Shown piece after piece: positions 1-8,825 of a stretch of 64,000 bases of DNA (the stretch's first letter is position 1; each line of letters opens with the position of its first letter). A model generated the notes under the pieces. It ran no database searches. It saw nothing but the letters and a program-made list of their open reading frames with translations, and was not told where the DNA came from. The DNA comes from Caldanaerobius polysaccharolyticus DSM 13641 (GTDB taxonomy: Bacteria; Bacillota; Thermoanaerobacteria; Thermoanaerobacterales; Caldanaerobiaceae). The stretch lies in the NCBI RefSeq assembly GCF_000427425.1, contig NZ_KE386494.1, positions 787,608 through 851,607 on the forward strand. The letters run 5' to 3'. A program made the translations under genes and the position numbers.

Positions 1-736
<736 letters not shown>

Positions 737-739
737 TTT

Positions 740-1090
740 AAGAAAAATTAAGCGCTAAATAATTAACACTTACCATAATGGCAGAATTATGTGTATTTGT
801 GAAAAAAAGTTTGTTAAAACCATTGAACTAAAAAAGAATAGATATTCATATAGGAGTATCATCCAATCATTAAACAAAACGCACTAAGAAATAACGTGGA
901 AAATAAAATATTTAATAAAAAAATAGGGAGTGAAAAATATTTTGTGTATTTAGATTAATTTCATGCTCTTTCTTGATAAGAATCAATTAATATTTTATTT
1001 AACCCATTTCTTAGTATAACCTTTTTTCTACATTTTATGCATTAAAATGAATTAAATTGGTTAAAATATTTAATCAGGGATCGCCTGAGC
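740..1090. other. AT-rich spacer without a recognisable gene
   Basis: This very AT-rich stretch lies between two dead insertion sequences. No open frame with a ribosome site and no recognisable protein fragment is visible in it. It contains short A/T tracts and an imperfect dyad near 768-792. It is probably decayed mobile-element DNA. Confidence 0.5.
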
Positions 1091-1138
1091 TTTTTTGAGA
1101 ACCTTTGAAGACCGTAGGGCTTAAGGTCCTCAAAAAAA
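1091..1138. terminator. Long imperfect hairpin beside the IS256 remnant
   Basis: TTTTTTGAGAACCT on the left pairs with AGGTCCTCAAAAAA on the right around a short loop, giving a stem of about 20 bp with A/T runs on both sides. It lies just beyond the 3' end of the IS256 pseudogene. It could be a bidirectional intrinsic terminator or a remnant of an insertion-sequence end; the sequence does not decide between them. Confidence 0.5.
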
Positions 1139-1155
1139 TTTTTTCGGTTTTCCCC

Positions 1156-2176
1156 TTATAGATATTTTTCTAGTCTACCTGGATACATTATAATTAATTG
1201 GTTTAACACTATATCCCAATTTTCATATCCTACTGTCCACTTCTTTAATACATTCATACTTACCAAATACAGCATTTTTTCTAAAGCTTCATCTGATGAG
1301 CTGCCTGTGGAATCCTTCAATTATGTTCGTCGTATACATTACTTTCCTTAATTCATTAGGAAATTTGTAAAATGAGCTTGAAACTTCCCAATTATTTTCC
1401 CAACTCTTTATTGCGTAGGGATAAGTATTTTGCCATTTGCTTTTTAGTTTTTCAAATTCATCTCTTGCAATTTCTTCATTAGCAACCTGGTACACTGCTT
1501 TAAAATCTTTGCTAAACTTTTTAAGATGTTTATATGAAACATATTTAAAGCAATTCCTTAATTGATGTATTATGCATCTTTGTATTTCTGAATAATACCT
1601 AATATGTCTTTTGTACTTTTTATTGTTACAATAATACTACATATGCAGCTCTATTAATAATATGGCCGTCAGTTCTAATTTTGTAGTGAAGGCATCCATG
1701 AATACAAATGGATAAATTTTTTCTGATGGTCTTGATTGCCATTCTTTAATTTCCGGCACTATTCTTTCGGTCATTTTGCTGACCATTTCAGCAGAAAGTT
1801 GTACACCATATAAGTCTTTAATTTGGTCATGGATGTCTCTGGTTGACATACCTCTTACATAAAGTGTAATAACTTTTTCTTCAATTCCTGATATGTCTCT
1901 TTTGTATTTCGGAACTATTTTGGGTTCAAATTCGCCTTCTTTATCACGTGGAATATCAATTTCCATTTCACCAAATTGAGTTTTTACAGTCTTTTAAGTA
2001 TCTTCGTCTTTCTTCTCATACTTTTCATGTCCAAGCTCTGTAGAGAGCTCTGCTTCAAGTATTTCTTGGATAGCATCTTTAAAAAGGTCTTTTAGTATTG
2101 CATAAAGGTCTGGAATAGATTGAATATTGTTTTCACTGATGAAACTTTTTAATTGTTCCTTTGTCAAAATTGACAT
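1156..2176 (-). pseudogene. IS256-family (mutator-type) transposase, frameshifted and internally deleted
   Basis: Three pieces on the minus strand together resemble an IS256 transposase. The N-terminal piece (2176-1994) starts MSILTKEQLKSFI. A second piece (about 1990-1637) contains TLYVRGMSTRDIHDQI and YPFVFMDA with the first catalytic Asp. A third, shifted piece runs from IQRCIIHQLRN through YTTNIIEGFHRQL to a stop at 1156-1158. The segment between the first Asp and IQRCIIHQ, which should contain the second catalytic Asp, is missing. At least two frameshifts break the frame, so the gene is inactive. No clear terminal inverted repeats were found. Confidence 0.9.
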
Positions 2177-2414
2177 TTTTAAAAACCTCCCTTGTAAGAT
2201 ATAGTTGTAACAATTCAGTAATAAAATACTGAATGAGTTACCTATATTTAACTTTCCATTTCTCCTTCTCCCCTTCAGTGAAGAAGGAAAAAATCAAGCA
2301 TTTCGTTTAAATATGCTTTTCTCTAGGGAAAAGCGCCCTTCTGTAATTATCTCTAGTCTTTAACTTCGCCAACTTGTTGGCCTGAACCTTGACAACGTAG
2401 TATAATATCTTGCG

Positions 2415-2595
2415 GAATAGGAAGTTTGATGCACTTCCTCCCAGAGACTCTTTCTATATGAAAGAGATTACTCGTAATAGAGACTATCAATCCATTCCGT
2501 GTAAGATTCTACGTTTTGGCTGGTTGAGGCCAACTTTCGTTGGTTCCTCGTTTCACGTGCAAGGTTGTATTCTTACAGGGAAATGGAATGGATCT
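2415..2595 (+). ncRNA. Candidate bridge RNA of the IS110 element
   Basis: The left-end leader is strongly structured. Hairpin 1 pairs AGGAAGT (2419-2425) with ACTTCCT (2433-2439). Hairpin 2 pairs CTCTTTC (2448-2454) with GAAAGAG (2460-2466). A long-range stem pairs ATCCATTCC (2490-2498) with GGAATGGAT (2585-2593), then TGTAAGA (2500-2506) with TCTTACA (2571-2577). These enclose large internal loops and an apical hairpin at 2526-2549. Stacked stems with big internal loops are what guide-bearing loops of IS110 bridge RNAs look like. AGGCCAAC (2527-2534) is complementary to GTTGGCCT (2376-2383) at the element's left boundary. A TATAAT lies at 2401-2406. The structure is seen; the function is inference. 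Confidence 0.55.
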
Positions 2596-2633
2596 TCCTA
2601 TTTCAAAATATTTTCGTTAGGGGGTTAATAACT

Positions 2634-3923
2634 ATGACTAATCAACCAATAGCTGGCTTTGATGTTAGTAAAAAATTCAGTGATATGTGCATCCTAAGCC
2701 CTGACAACAAAGTATTTGCTAGAATGAGAGTACATCATAACATATCCGACTTCAGAAAAGCTTGCTCTCTTTTAAAAGAGGCGGAAAAGGAGTTCGCTAT
2801 GACACCCATAATTATCATGGAAGCTACTGGCCACTATCATAGACTCCTTTTCCATTTCCTCAAAAACTCTGGATATGAGGTTATTGTAGTTAACCCCATC
2901 CAAACTGATTCTATCAAAAATATCAGCGTAAGGAAAGTAAAAAATGATAAAGTTGATGCTTACCGTATTGCTATCCTCTACAGGCTTAGGGAACTCAAGC
3001 CTACCAATACGCCTGTAGAAGCCATATTAGACATTCGCAATCTCTGCAGGCAATATTATGATATTTCCGATGACTGTACTGCTTACAAAAATAAACTAAT
3101 TGCTATCTTGGACGAATTGTTCCCAGGGTTCAATGACATCTTCGGAAACATAGCATCTAAAACTGCACTTGAGATTCTCTCAACTTATCCTACACCAGAA
3201 GATATACTAAATGCTCCAAAGGATATGCTTGTTGAAATTATCTCTAAGGCTAGCCGTAAAGGTTTAAAATGGTCTTTGAACAAATACGACAAGCTTATAG
3301 ACATTGCAAATGAGGTTAAACCCTTATTCATCAAACATTCTAGCAGCAATGTTCTTTTAAACACTGTCATTACTTTAATTAAAACATTTCAAGACCTCTT
3401 AAAACAGATTGAAAATGAAATACATAAAATTATTACAAATAATCCTGACTATGTTGGCAAAGCAATTGAACTTTTAGATTCAATTCCTGGTATAGATACT
3501 ATAACAGCCGCTACAATACTTGGTGAAATAGGTGACTTTTCGGCTTTTAAGAGTCCTAAACAGCTTGTTGCTTTCTTCGGTATCGATCCTTCTCAAAAGG
3601 ATTCTGGACAATTCAAAAGTTCTAATAACAAAATGTCTAAAAGAGGTTCAAAAATACTCAGGAGAGTATTATATACTACTGCAATGGCCAATGTACGAAA
3701 AAAATGCAACAAGGAATTATTTAACCCGGTACTATTTGAATATTACAACCAAAAGCTTGCTTCTAAGCCTAAAAAAGTCGCCTTAGTTGCCGTAATGCAT
3801 AAGCTTGTATATATCATTTTTGCCGTGTTGAGAGATCAAAGCCCTTTTATGTTAAGAACACCTGAAGAACATAAAAAATTACTCGTTCTTAAAGCGTTAC
3901 AGCAACGGGGAAAAACGGCTTAA
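2634..3923 (+). CDS. IS110-family DEDD transposase
   Basis: A 429-residue recombinase with the two IS110 domains. The N-terminal RuvC-like DEDD domain shows AGFDVSKKF (first Asp, about residue 9), IIMEATGHYH (Glu), and KVKNDKVDAYRIA with the closing acidic residues. The C-terminal Transposase_20 domain shows LDSIPGIDTITAATILGEIG and SKRGSKILRRVLY with the conserved serine region. The start at 2634 is chosen because TAGGGGG lies about 10 bases upstream and because the frame then opens MTNQPIAGFDVSK; the longer frame from 2565 runs into the leader RNA. Length is normal for the family and no disruption is visible. With the leader RNA it would cut and rejoin DNA at RNA-specified sites. Confidence 0.95.
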   Translation: MTNQPIAGFDVSKKFSDMCILSPDNKVFARMRVHHNISDFRKACSLLKEAEKEFAMTPIIIMEATGHYHRLLFHFLKNSGYEVIVVNPIQTDSIKNISVRKVKNDKVDAYRIAILYRLRELKPTNTPVEAILDIRNLCRQYYDISDDCTAYKNKLIAILDELFPGFNDIFGNIASKTALEILSTYPTPEDILNAPKDMLVEIISKASRKGLKWSLNKYDKLIDIANEVKPLFIKHSSSNVLLNTVITLIKTFQDLLKQIENEIHKIITNNPDYVGKAIELLDSIPGIDTITAATILGEIGDFSAFKSPKQLVAFFGIDPSQKDSGQFKSSNNKMSKRGSKILRRVLYTTAMANVRKKCNKELFNPVLFEYYNQKLASKPKKVALVAVMHKLVYIIFAVLRDQSPFMLRTPEEHKKLLVLKALQQRGKTA

Positions 3924-4199
3924 TATTTTGTTGTCAAGGTTCAATTGTATCATTCAGGCCAGCTATTTTTTACCATTTTTAGGTGGCTTTGTTGTTGTGC
4001 GATTAATTTAAATACTGCATTTAACTAAAAATTTTTTTACTTTTTAAAAAGTCTCTTGACAAGTATTAGCTGGTCTCTATTATCTTTCATTTTCTCACGA
4101 TATCTCCGTTTTTCTTCGATTTTCTCATTGCAACAAGAACCCTCTATGGCTTATATTATCATTTTTTACTCATATTCCCTCTAAATGCGTAACCTTAAT

Positions 4200-4420
4200 A
4201 AGCCTCGTTTGTTATTTCCATATTCTGGCGGAATGCCTCCACTTATCTCATGGGGCTTACCCTCCCATGTCTCACAGGATCTTCGTCCTTAATTCCTTCG
4301 TTCTACCTGCCATGAGGTGGATGTCAGCTACGCTCCTTCGCAGGGTCTCTGCCCTTATGGTGAAAATTCTTACCTGACTATTCCTGCTCTTGTTGTCAAT
4401 GTTCAAATCGTAATTTATCT
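4200..4420 (-). ncRNA. Candidate structured 3'-end RNA of the second IS110-family element
   Basis: Downstream of the second IS110-type transposase on the same strand is a non-coding stretch with a structured core: CATGGG/CCCATG (4249-4269), GGC/GCC (4228-4238) and several short G/C-rich stems between 4290 and 4360. It has no plausible coding frame and is less AT-rich than its surroundings. In the IS1111 subgroup the bridge RNA lies 3' of the recombinase, so this placement would fit. I could not identify clear subterminal repeats for this element, so the assignment is tentative. Confidence 0.35.
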
Positions 4421-5810
4421 TCTTGAAATGCATATTTCTTTTTTATCCTTTGCACCGCTTAATTGTCCTAACCATCGCAGAACGCGAGGCTGTCAAGGGT
4501 CAGCTTTTAAGACATGAACAAAACAAAGCTGAGACGGTAGTACTTGCCCAAGACTTCGAGCAGATGCGATGCTTATTACGCAACTTCCTGTAATGGGGGC
4601 CTCTTTATGTCTTTTAGCATCTTAACCGGATCGTATTTTACGCCTTTTCTCAGTATTACGTAGAATATCCTTATCATCTTGCAGCATAATGCTATCAATG
4701 ATTGTTTCTTTTTTAATGGGTTTTGTGCCCGGGTCGTGTAGTACTTGTGAAGCTCCTGGAATTCTTTATTCTTTGCCACAATCGGCATTATTGCCTTGAA
4801 TAATATGCTTCTTAATCGTCTTCGCCCCCTTTTGCTTATTACTGTCTCCCCTTTGTGTTTACCCGAGCTATTCTCTACCAGATTTAATCCCGCCAGCTTT
4901 TGTATCTGCTTTGGGTGCTCATATCTCTCTATATCTCCTACTTCTGAAATAAATCCTGCTACTGTATTTATACCTATGCCTTTGATCTTTAACATCTCAT
5001 TAACTCCAGGTACCTGCATCACAAGCTCTTTTATTTCTTTATCTACCTCTTCAAGCTGCTTTCTAAGCAGTTCATATTGCTCGAGGGTACTCTTTAATTC
5101 GTATTCTGCCATCTTGATGCCCTCTCTTCTGCCTATACTCTTTCTTGCAGCATTTAAGAGCTCTATTGCCCTTTTTTGGCCTATTGCACGTTGTACTTCT
5201 TTTTTCCAGCATGATAGTATCTCTTCCATGCTTTTTTTAGCTATCTTCTCCGGCGTCGGAAATTCTTTTAACGTCACAAGTGCTGCTTTGCCTTCCCAAT
5301 CCGCAAATACTGTATTAAATTCAGGAAAGTATATGTCAAGCCACCTTGCAACCTGGTTCTTTATCATCCCCAATTGCTTGTTTAATCTCTCGCGTATGTC
5401 CATTGCAGCCCTTAATTCTGCGTATATCCCTTCGGGTATATTGGGCTCCACATACCTGCCGTCTTTGACAAGCATTGCTATTGTCTTGGGATCCTTGTGG
5501 TCGCTTTTTGTTGGTGAATTATCGTCTAATTCTTTGCTTCTTTTTACATGGAATGGATTCACTAACACTACCTTTACGTCATTATCTTTAAGATACTGGG
5601 CAAAACACAACCAGTAATGGCCCGTAGGTTCCATACCGACCATCAAATGGTCTTTTTTGTTTTTTCTCATCAAATCCATCGCCCATGCAAGAAATTTTTC
5701 CATACCTTCTCTGTTGTTTTCGAATTCCAGGCGTTTACCGTACTCCACGCCCCTGTAATCAAATGCTCTGGCGTGATGCTTTTCTTTAGCAATGTCCACT
5801 CCTACGATTA

Positions 5811-5819
5811 ATGTTTTTT
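5811..5819 (+). repeat. Left copy of 9-bp target duplication (ATGTTTTTT)
   Basis: ATGTTTTTT here is repeated exactly at 7595-7603. The two copies flank the ISLre2-family element, and removing the element with one copy restores the IS110 reading frame. Nine bases is a target-duplication length known for ISLre2 elements. Confidence 0.85.
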
Positions 5820-7594
5820 GGCAGTGTAAAATTTAAGTAGGTGATTAAGAAGGAAAAAGGTACTCAAATGTAGAAAAAAGACCTCACCGCCTAAAAAAAA
5901 TAAAAATACAAAGGAGTGTGAGGTCTTATGTTAAATATTCGACACATAGTAGGTGCAGTCCTTCTTTTTTGCAACGGATTAATAAAAATAATCAATGAAA
6001 GCAAAGATTTTTATGAACTCGAAAAAGGAGTATATGAACTCTGCCAGAAAGTCTGTAACCAGATTTTCATATGGGCACTGGAGCAAATGGATACACGTTT
6101 GATGAATGAACGCGACCGTGAAACCTGGGAAGTAATAGGATTTAGAAAAAAAGATGCCATAAGCACCTTTGGCGAATTTACATATAGAAGACGCTTATAC
6201 AGAAACAAAAAGACAGGTGAGACCAGGTTTTTGTTGGATGATCTATTGGGTTGGCCAATACGGGCAAAAATAACTCCAAGGTTAAGAGAGATAGCCGTGA
6301 AGCTGAGTATAGAGATGCCCTTCAGGCGTGTTGCCGAAACTTTAAGCCAACTATTTCCCAATATCAGTACAATGACAATCTGGAAAGTCGTTAAGGATTT
6401 AGGAGAAACTTTAAAACAAGAGAGTGAAAAAAAGAGGACAGAGATATTTGAAGAAGGTAAATTGCCTCAAGGGCAAGAAATTACATCAACCCTTTGTATT
6501 GAAAGCGATGGTGTAATGATCCGACTGCAAAGAGCGGACAATAAGATAGGAGAAATAAAGCACCTAGTAGCCTGTGAAGGCAAAGAAAAAATAGGTTATG
6601 AACAGTATGCACTGAAGGACAAGATTGTAGTGAGTGGGTGAGCGGATAGCCAGACCATGTGGGGAGAAACATATGCAAAAGCCGGGAGCAAATGGGACCT
6701 AAATCGCGTAGAAAAAGTATACATAGGAGGAGATGGAGCCGATTGGCCAAAAGAGGGATTAGAATATTTTCCTGGAGCTGAGTACAAGCTGGACCCATAT
6801 CACATTAGCAAGCATCTAACAGAGGCCTTGTGGTATGACGAAGAAACTTTCAACAAAGTACGAGAAGCTATTTACCAAAGCGACTTTGAGAAGACTCAAG
6901 AGACGCTAAAAGAAGAGATAAAGAAAACGAAAGGGAATCGAAGGAAGAAAGTCATAGCTCTTTTAGATTATCTCACAAAGAATTGGGAAGGGATAGCTGC
7001 GTTAAATGAAGAGGGACGACTAGGAACCATCGAAGGGCAGATACAGCACAACATAGCGCGACGGATGAAACGGTTGGGAGCCAGGTGGAGCACATCCGGT
7101 GGAGACAGGATAGCTCGAATATTAGCAGAGAGAGCCAATGGAGAGTTAGAGAAATATATTTTACGTTGGCCAATGGAACAGAGAAAGCTCAAAGAGATGG
7201 CGCAGATAAAGTCGGAAGAGAAAAAAGGAGTTGAAGACATAGAGGAATGGGTTAAAGTATCACTGCCTGCATTAAAAGGGCCCTTTGCCAGTCGGCCGTG
7301 GGTAAAGTATGTATTAAAAGAATTAAGCCATGTAAGTGTTGCAGCGATCATTTAAAGACAGTTTGTACTGAGATTTGAGGGTAAGAGAGGAATATAATAG
7401 GTTGAGAGAGGATACCGGTCAAGGGTATCAGAGCTTTTTTGAAAGAGGGCGACCGGTGTGAGGAGCTGTTGCTTTTTGTGTGTAATCAACAATTGCCAAA
7501 TATGGAATGATATTTATAATTTCACCAACAAGGTTTATGAAAAGCGGTGAGGTAGAGTTATTAGAAAATTTACCTACAAACTCTTGACACAAAC
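5820..7594 (+). mobile_element. ISLre2-family insertion sequence, 1775 bp
   Basis: The ends are fixed by the 9-bp duplication on both sides. Terminal inverted repeats are imperfect: left GGCAGTGTAAAATTTAAGTA then GG, right (complement) GTTTGTGTCAAGAGTTTGTA then GG, sharing the G---GTGT-AA spacing and the GTAGGT block. It carries one transposase frame on the plus strand, itself broken by a stop codon. It sits inside the 5' end of an IS110-family transposase gene, a clear nested insertion. Confidence 0.85.
5928..7355 (+). pseudogene. ISLre2 (UPF0236-type) transposase with one in-frame TGA
   Basis: Both halves are in one frame, separated only by a TGA at 6639-6641 between KIVVSG and ADSQTMWGETY. 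Read through, the product is 475 residues, normal for this family. It has FGEFTYRRRLYR near the N-terminus, CIESDGVMI in the core, VYIGGDGADW with conserved acidic residues, YKLDPYHISKHL, and a GGDRIARIL segment near the C-terminus. The rest of the frame is undamaged, so this is a single recent nonsense change. The second half could only start at an internal ATG (6657) without a ribosome site. I see no recoding signal. Confidence 0.88.
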
Positions 7595-7603
7595 ATGTTT
7601 TTT
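7595..7603 (+). repeat. Right copy of 9-bp target duplication (ATGTTTTTT)
   Basis: Exact partner of the copy at 5811-5819. It lies within codons 14-17 of the interrupted IS110-family transposase (minus strand, start at 7643). Confidence 0.85.
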
Positions 7604-7644
7604 CTGTCACTTGCAAAATCTTTTCGTTTTGTGTATACTTCATT

Positions 7645-7720
7645 TAAGTACCTCCTGTTTTTTCGTTAATTCGAGGTAAGTTCTAGAACTTACACTCTGT
7701 ATTTTATCAGGAGGTACTTA
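7645..7720 (-). other. Nested inverted repeats in the leader of the second IS110 transposase
   Basis: A 13-bp perfect inverted repeat (TAAGTACCTCCTG at 7645-7657, complement at 7708-7720) encloses an 18-bp perfect palindrome, GTAAGTTCTAGAACTTAC at 7676-7693. On the minus strand the outer stem contains the AGGAGG ribosome site of the interrupted transposase, so folding would hide it. This could limit translation when the element is read from outside promoters, or be part of an element-encoded RNA. The repeats are seen; the role is inference. Confidence 0.6.
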
Positions 7721-7902
7721 TTTTTTCAAAGTTCTTTTTGGTTCATTTTGGCCCATTTTTATTCATTACAGGAATGCTCCTTCTCGGTTTGCTTTATTTT
7801 TGAATTCTTACCAAGAAAGAGGTTTTTAATCATTTTACACAAAATTTTTTACAGTCTCAAGAAATACTATAAGGGAGAGGCCTTGCCTCCCCCCCTTTTT
7901 TC

Positions 7903-8736
7903 TTACCTCAGTAACTGCAACACGTTCTGTGGTAATTGATTTGCCTGCGCTAACATAGCTGTCGCTGCCTGGTTCAATATGTTGTTCTTTGTAAACTCCA
8001 TCATTTCTTTGGCCATATCTACATCTCTTATACGCGATTCAGCTGCAGTTAGGTTTTCTTCTGCTGTACCCAAATTGTTAATAGTATGTTCCAAACGATT
8101 CTGAGTGGCACCCAATTTAGAACGTTCTGCCGACACAGTATTAATAGCAATATCAATAACACTTATAGCAGCATCAAAACTAAAACTATTACTTGTTACA
8201 TTTATTGTTGCACTTGTATCTATTCCCAAAGTAGCAGCATCCATCTGTCCAATTGTTAAACTCAATTGCTGTGCTTGATTAGCGCCAATTTGAAATACTA
8301 AAGCACTAGATGAATAATCTCCATTTAACAATGTTTTTCCGTTAAATTGTGTACGCTGGCTGATTCCATCAATCTCCTGAGCTAATGCATTAATTTCATC
8401 CTGTATCGCTTGTAAGTCTTCAGGTTGATTGGTACCCAAGTTACCAGCCTGTACCACCAGTTCTCTCATACGCTGTAAAATAGAGTGGGTTTCATTTAAA
8501 GCGCCTTCAGCTGTCTGAATTAAAGAAATGCCGTCTTGAGCATTTTTCTGTGCCATGCTCAGTCCTCTTATTTGCCCTCTCATTTTCTCCGATATAGCCA
8601 AACCTGCTGCGTCGTCGCCTGCCCTGTTGATCCTGTAACCTGATGACAGCTTCTCTAAGGCCTTTTGTGTGTTGGTGTTATTAATTGAAAGCTGTCTCCA
8701 CGCATTTAATGCGCTTAAGTTATGGTTTATTATCAT
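7903..8736 (-). CDS. hag: Flagellin
   Basis: A 277-residue filament subunit. The N-terminal D0/D1 region opens MIINHNLSALNAWRQL and includes LSSGYRINRAGDDAAGLAIS. The C-terminal half ends in the typical RIRDVDMAKEMMEFTKNNIL and an amphipathic LAQANQLPQNVLQLLR tail. The variable domain is short (about residues 140-190), as in compact clostridial and Bacillus flagellins. A GGGAGG ribosome site and a sigma-D promoter precede it. It stands alone, about 24 kb from the fliD-fliS export and cap genes and without adjacent fliW-csrA, unlike Bacillus. A hairpin at about 7870-7893 follows the gene but has a T-run only on the plus strand. Confidence 0.97.
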   Translation of the reverse strand: MIINHNLSALNAWRQLSINNTNTQKALEKLSSGYRINRAGDDAAGLAISEKMRGQIRGLSMAQKNAQDGISLIQTAEGALNETHSILQRMRELVVQAGNLGTNQPEDLQAIQDEINALAQEIDGISQRTQFNGKTLLNGDYSSSALVFQIGANQAQQLSLTIGQMDAATLGIDTSATINVTSNSFSFDAAISVIDIAINTVSAERSKLGATQNRLEHTINNLGTAEENLTAAESRIRDVDMAKEMMEFTKNNILNQAATAMLAQANQLPQNVLQLLR

Positions 8737-8798
8737 CCTTCTCTTCCTCCCTTATGTATATTTTGGTGGATTTATTGACCACTTCTTTTCACTAGTAT

Positions 8799-8825
8799 TT
8801 ATCGTAAATATCTCATAAAACTTTA
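8799..8825 (-). promoter_or_regulatory. Sigma-D (sigma-28) promoter of flagellin
   Basis: On the minus strand TAAA, 15 bases, TACGATAA. The sigma-D consensus is TAAA-N15-GCCGATAA, so the -35 matches 4/4 and the -10 matches 6/8 with exact spacing. It overlaps the stop codon of the upstream ATPase gene, giving flagellin its own late-flagellar control. Confidence 0.85.

Larger units (their letters stand above)
2378..3960 (+). mobile_element. IS110-family insertion sequence, apparently intact
   Basis: A 13-bp perfect inverted repeat (GAACCTTGACAAC at 2384-2396, its complement at 3930-3942) brackets the transposase. Just outside, TGGCCTGAA on the left is mirrored by TTCAGGCCA on the right, so the true ends are near 2378 and 3960. 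The left non-coding end is about 250 bp and the right only about 35 bp, the layout of IS110-group elements, which in described members carry the bridge RNA upstream of the recombinase. The exact ends and core dinucleotide cannot be fixed without an empty site. Confidence 0.7.
4576..7643 (-). pseudogene. IS110-family transposase interrupted by ISLre2
   Basis: The main part (5810-4576) encodes VGVDIAKEKHHARAFDYRG, VGMEPTGHYW, and a Transposase_20 region with IKGIGINTVAGFISEVG and SKRGRRRLRSILF. The first 16 codons (MKYTQNEKILQVTEKT) lie 1.8 kb away at 7643-7595, after an AGGAGG ribosome site. Deleting 5811-7594 or 5820-7603 joins them in frame as VTEKTLIVGVDIAKEKH, giving a normal 427-residue protein. 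A GTG at 5799 could start a fragment, but it would lack the N-terminal beta-strand and has no good ribosome site. The gene was intact when ISLre2 landed in it, so the disruption is comparatively recent. Confidence 0.9.

Noticed and set aside
2410-2628. 72-codon open frame in the left end of the first IS110 element
   Set aside because: No ribosome site, no family resemblance, and it overlaps the strongly paired leader RNA; the base pairing explains the sequence better.
4796-5617. 273-codon plus-strand frame opposite the second IS110 transposase
   Set aside because: Antisense shadow of a well-supported transposase; composition is Ser/Leu-rich as expected of the reverse strand and there is no ribosome site.
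6639-6641. TGA as a selenocysteine or read-through codon in the ISLre2 transposase
   Set aside because: No SECIS-like hairpin directly after the TGA and no Cys-equivalent position known in this family; a plain nonsense mutation is simpler.
7865-7897. Strong flagellin terminator
   Set aside because: The hairpin GGGAGAGGCCTTGCCTCCC exists, but its T-run is on the plus strand; on the flagellin strand it is followed by a mixed sequence, so termination there is uncertain.
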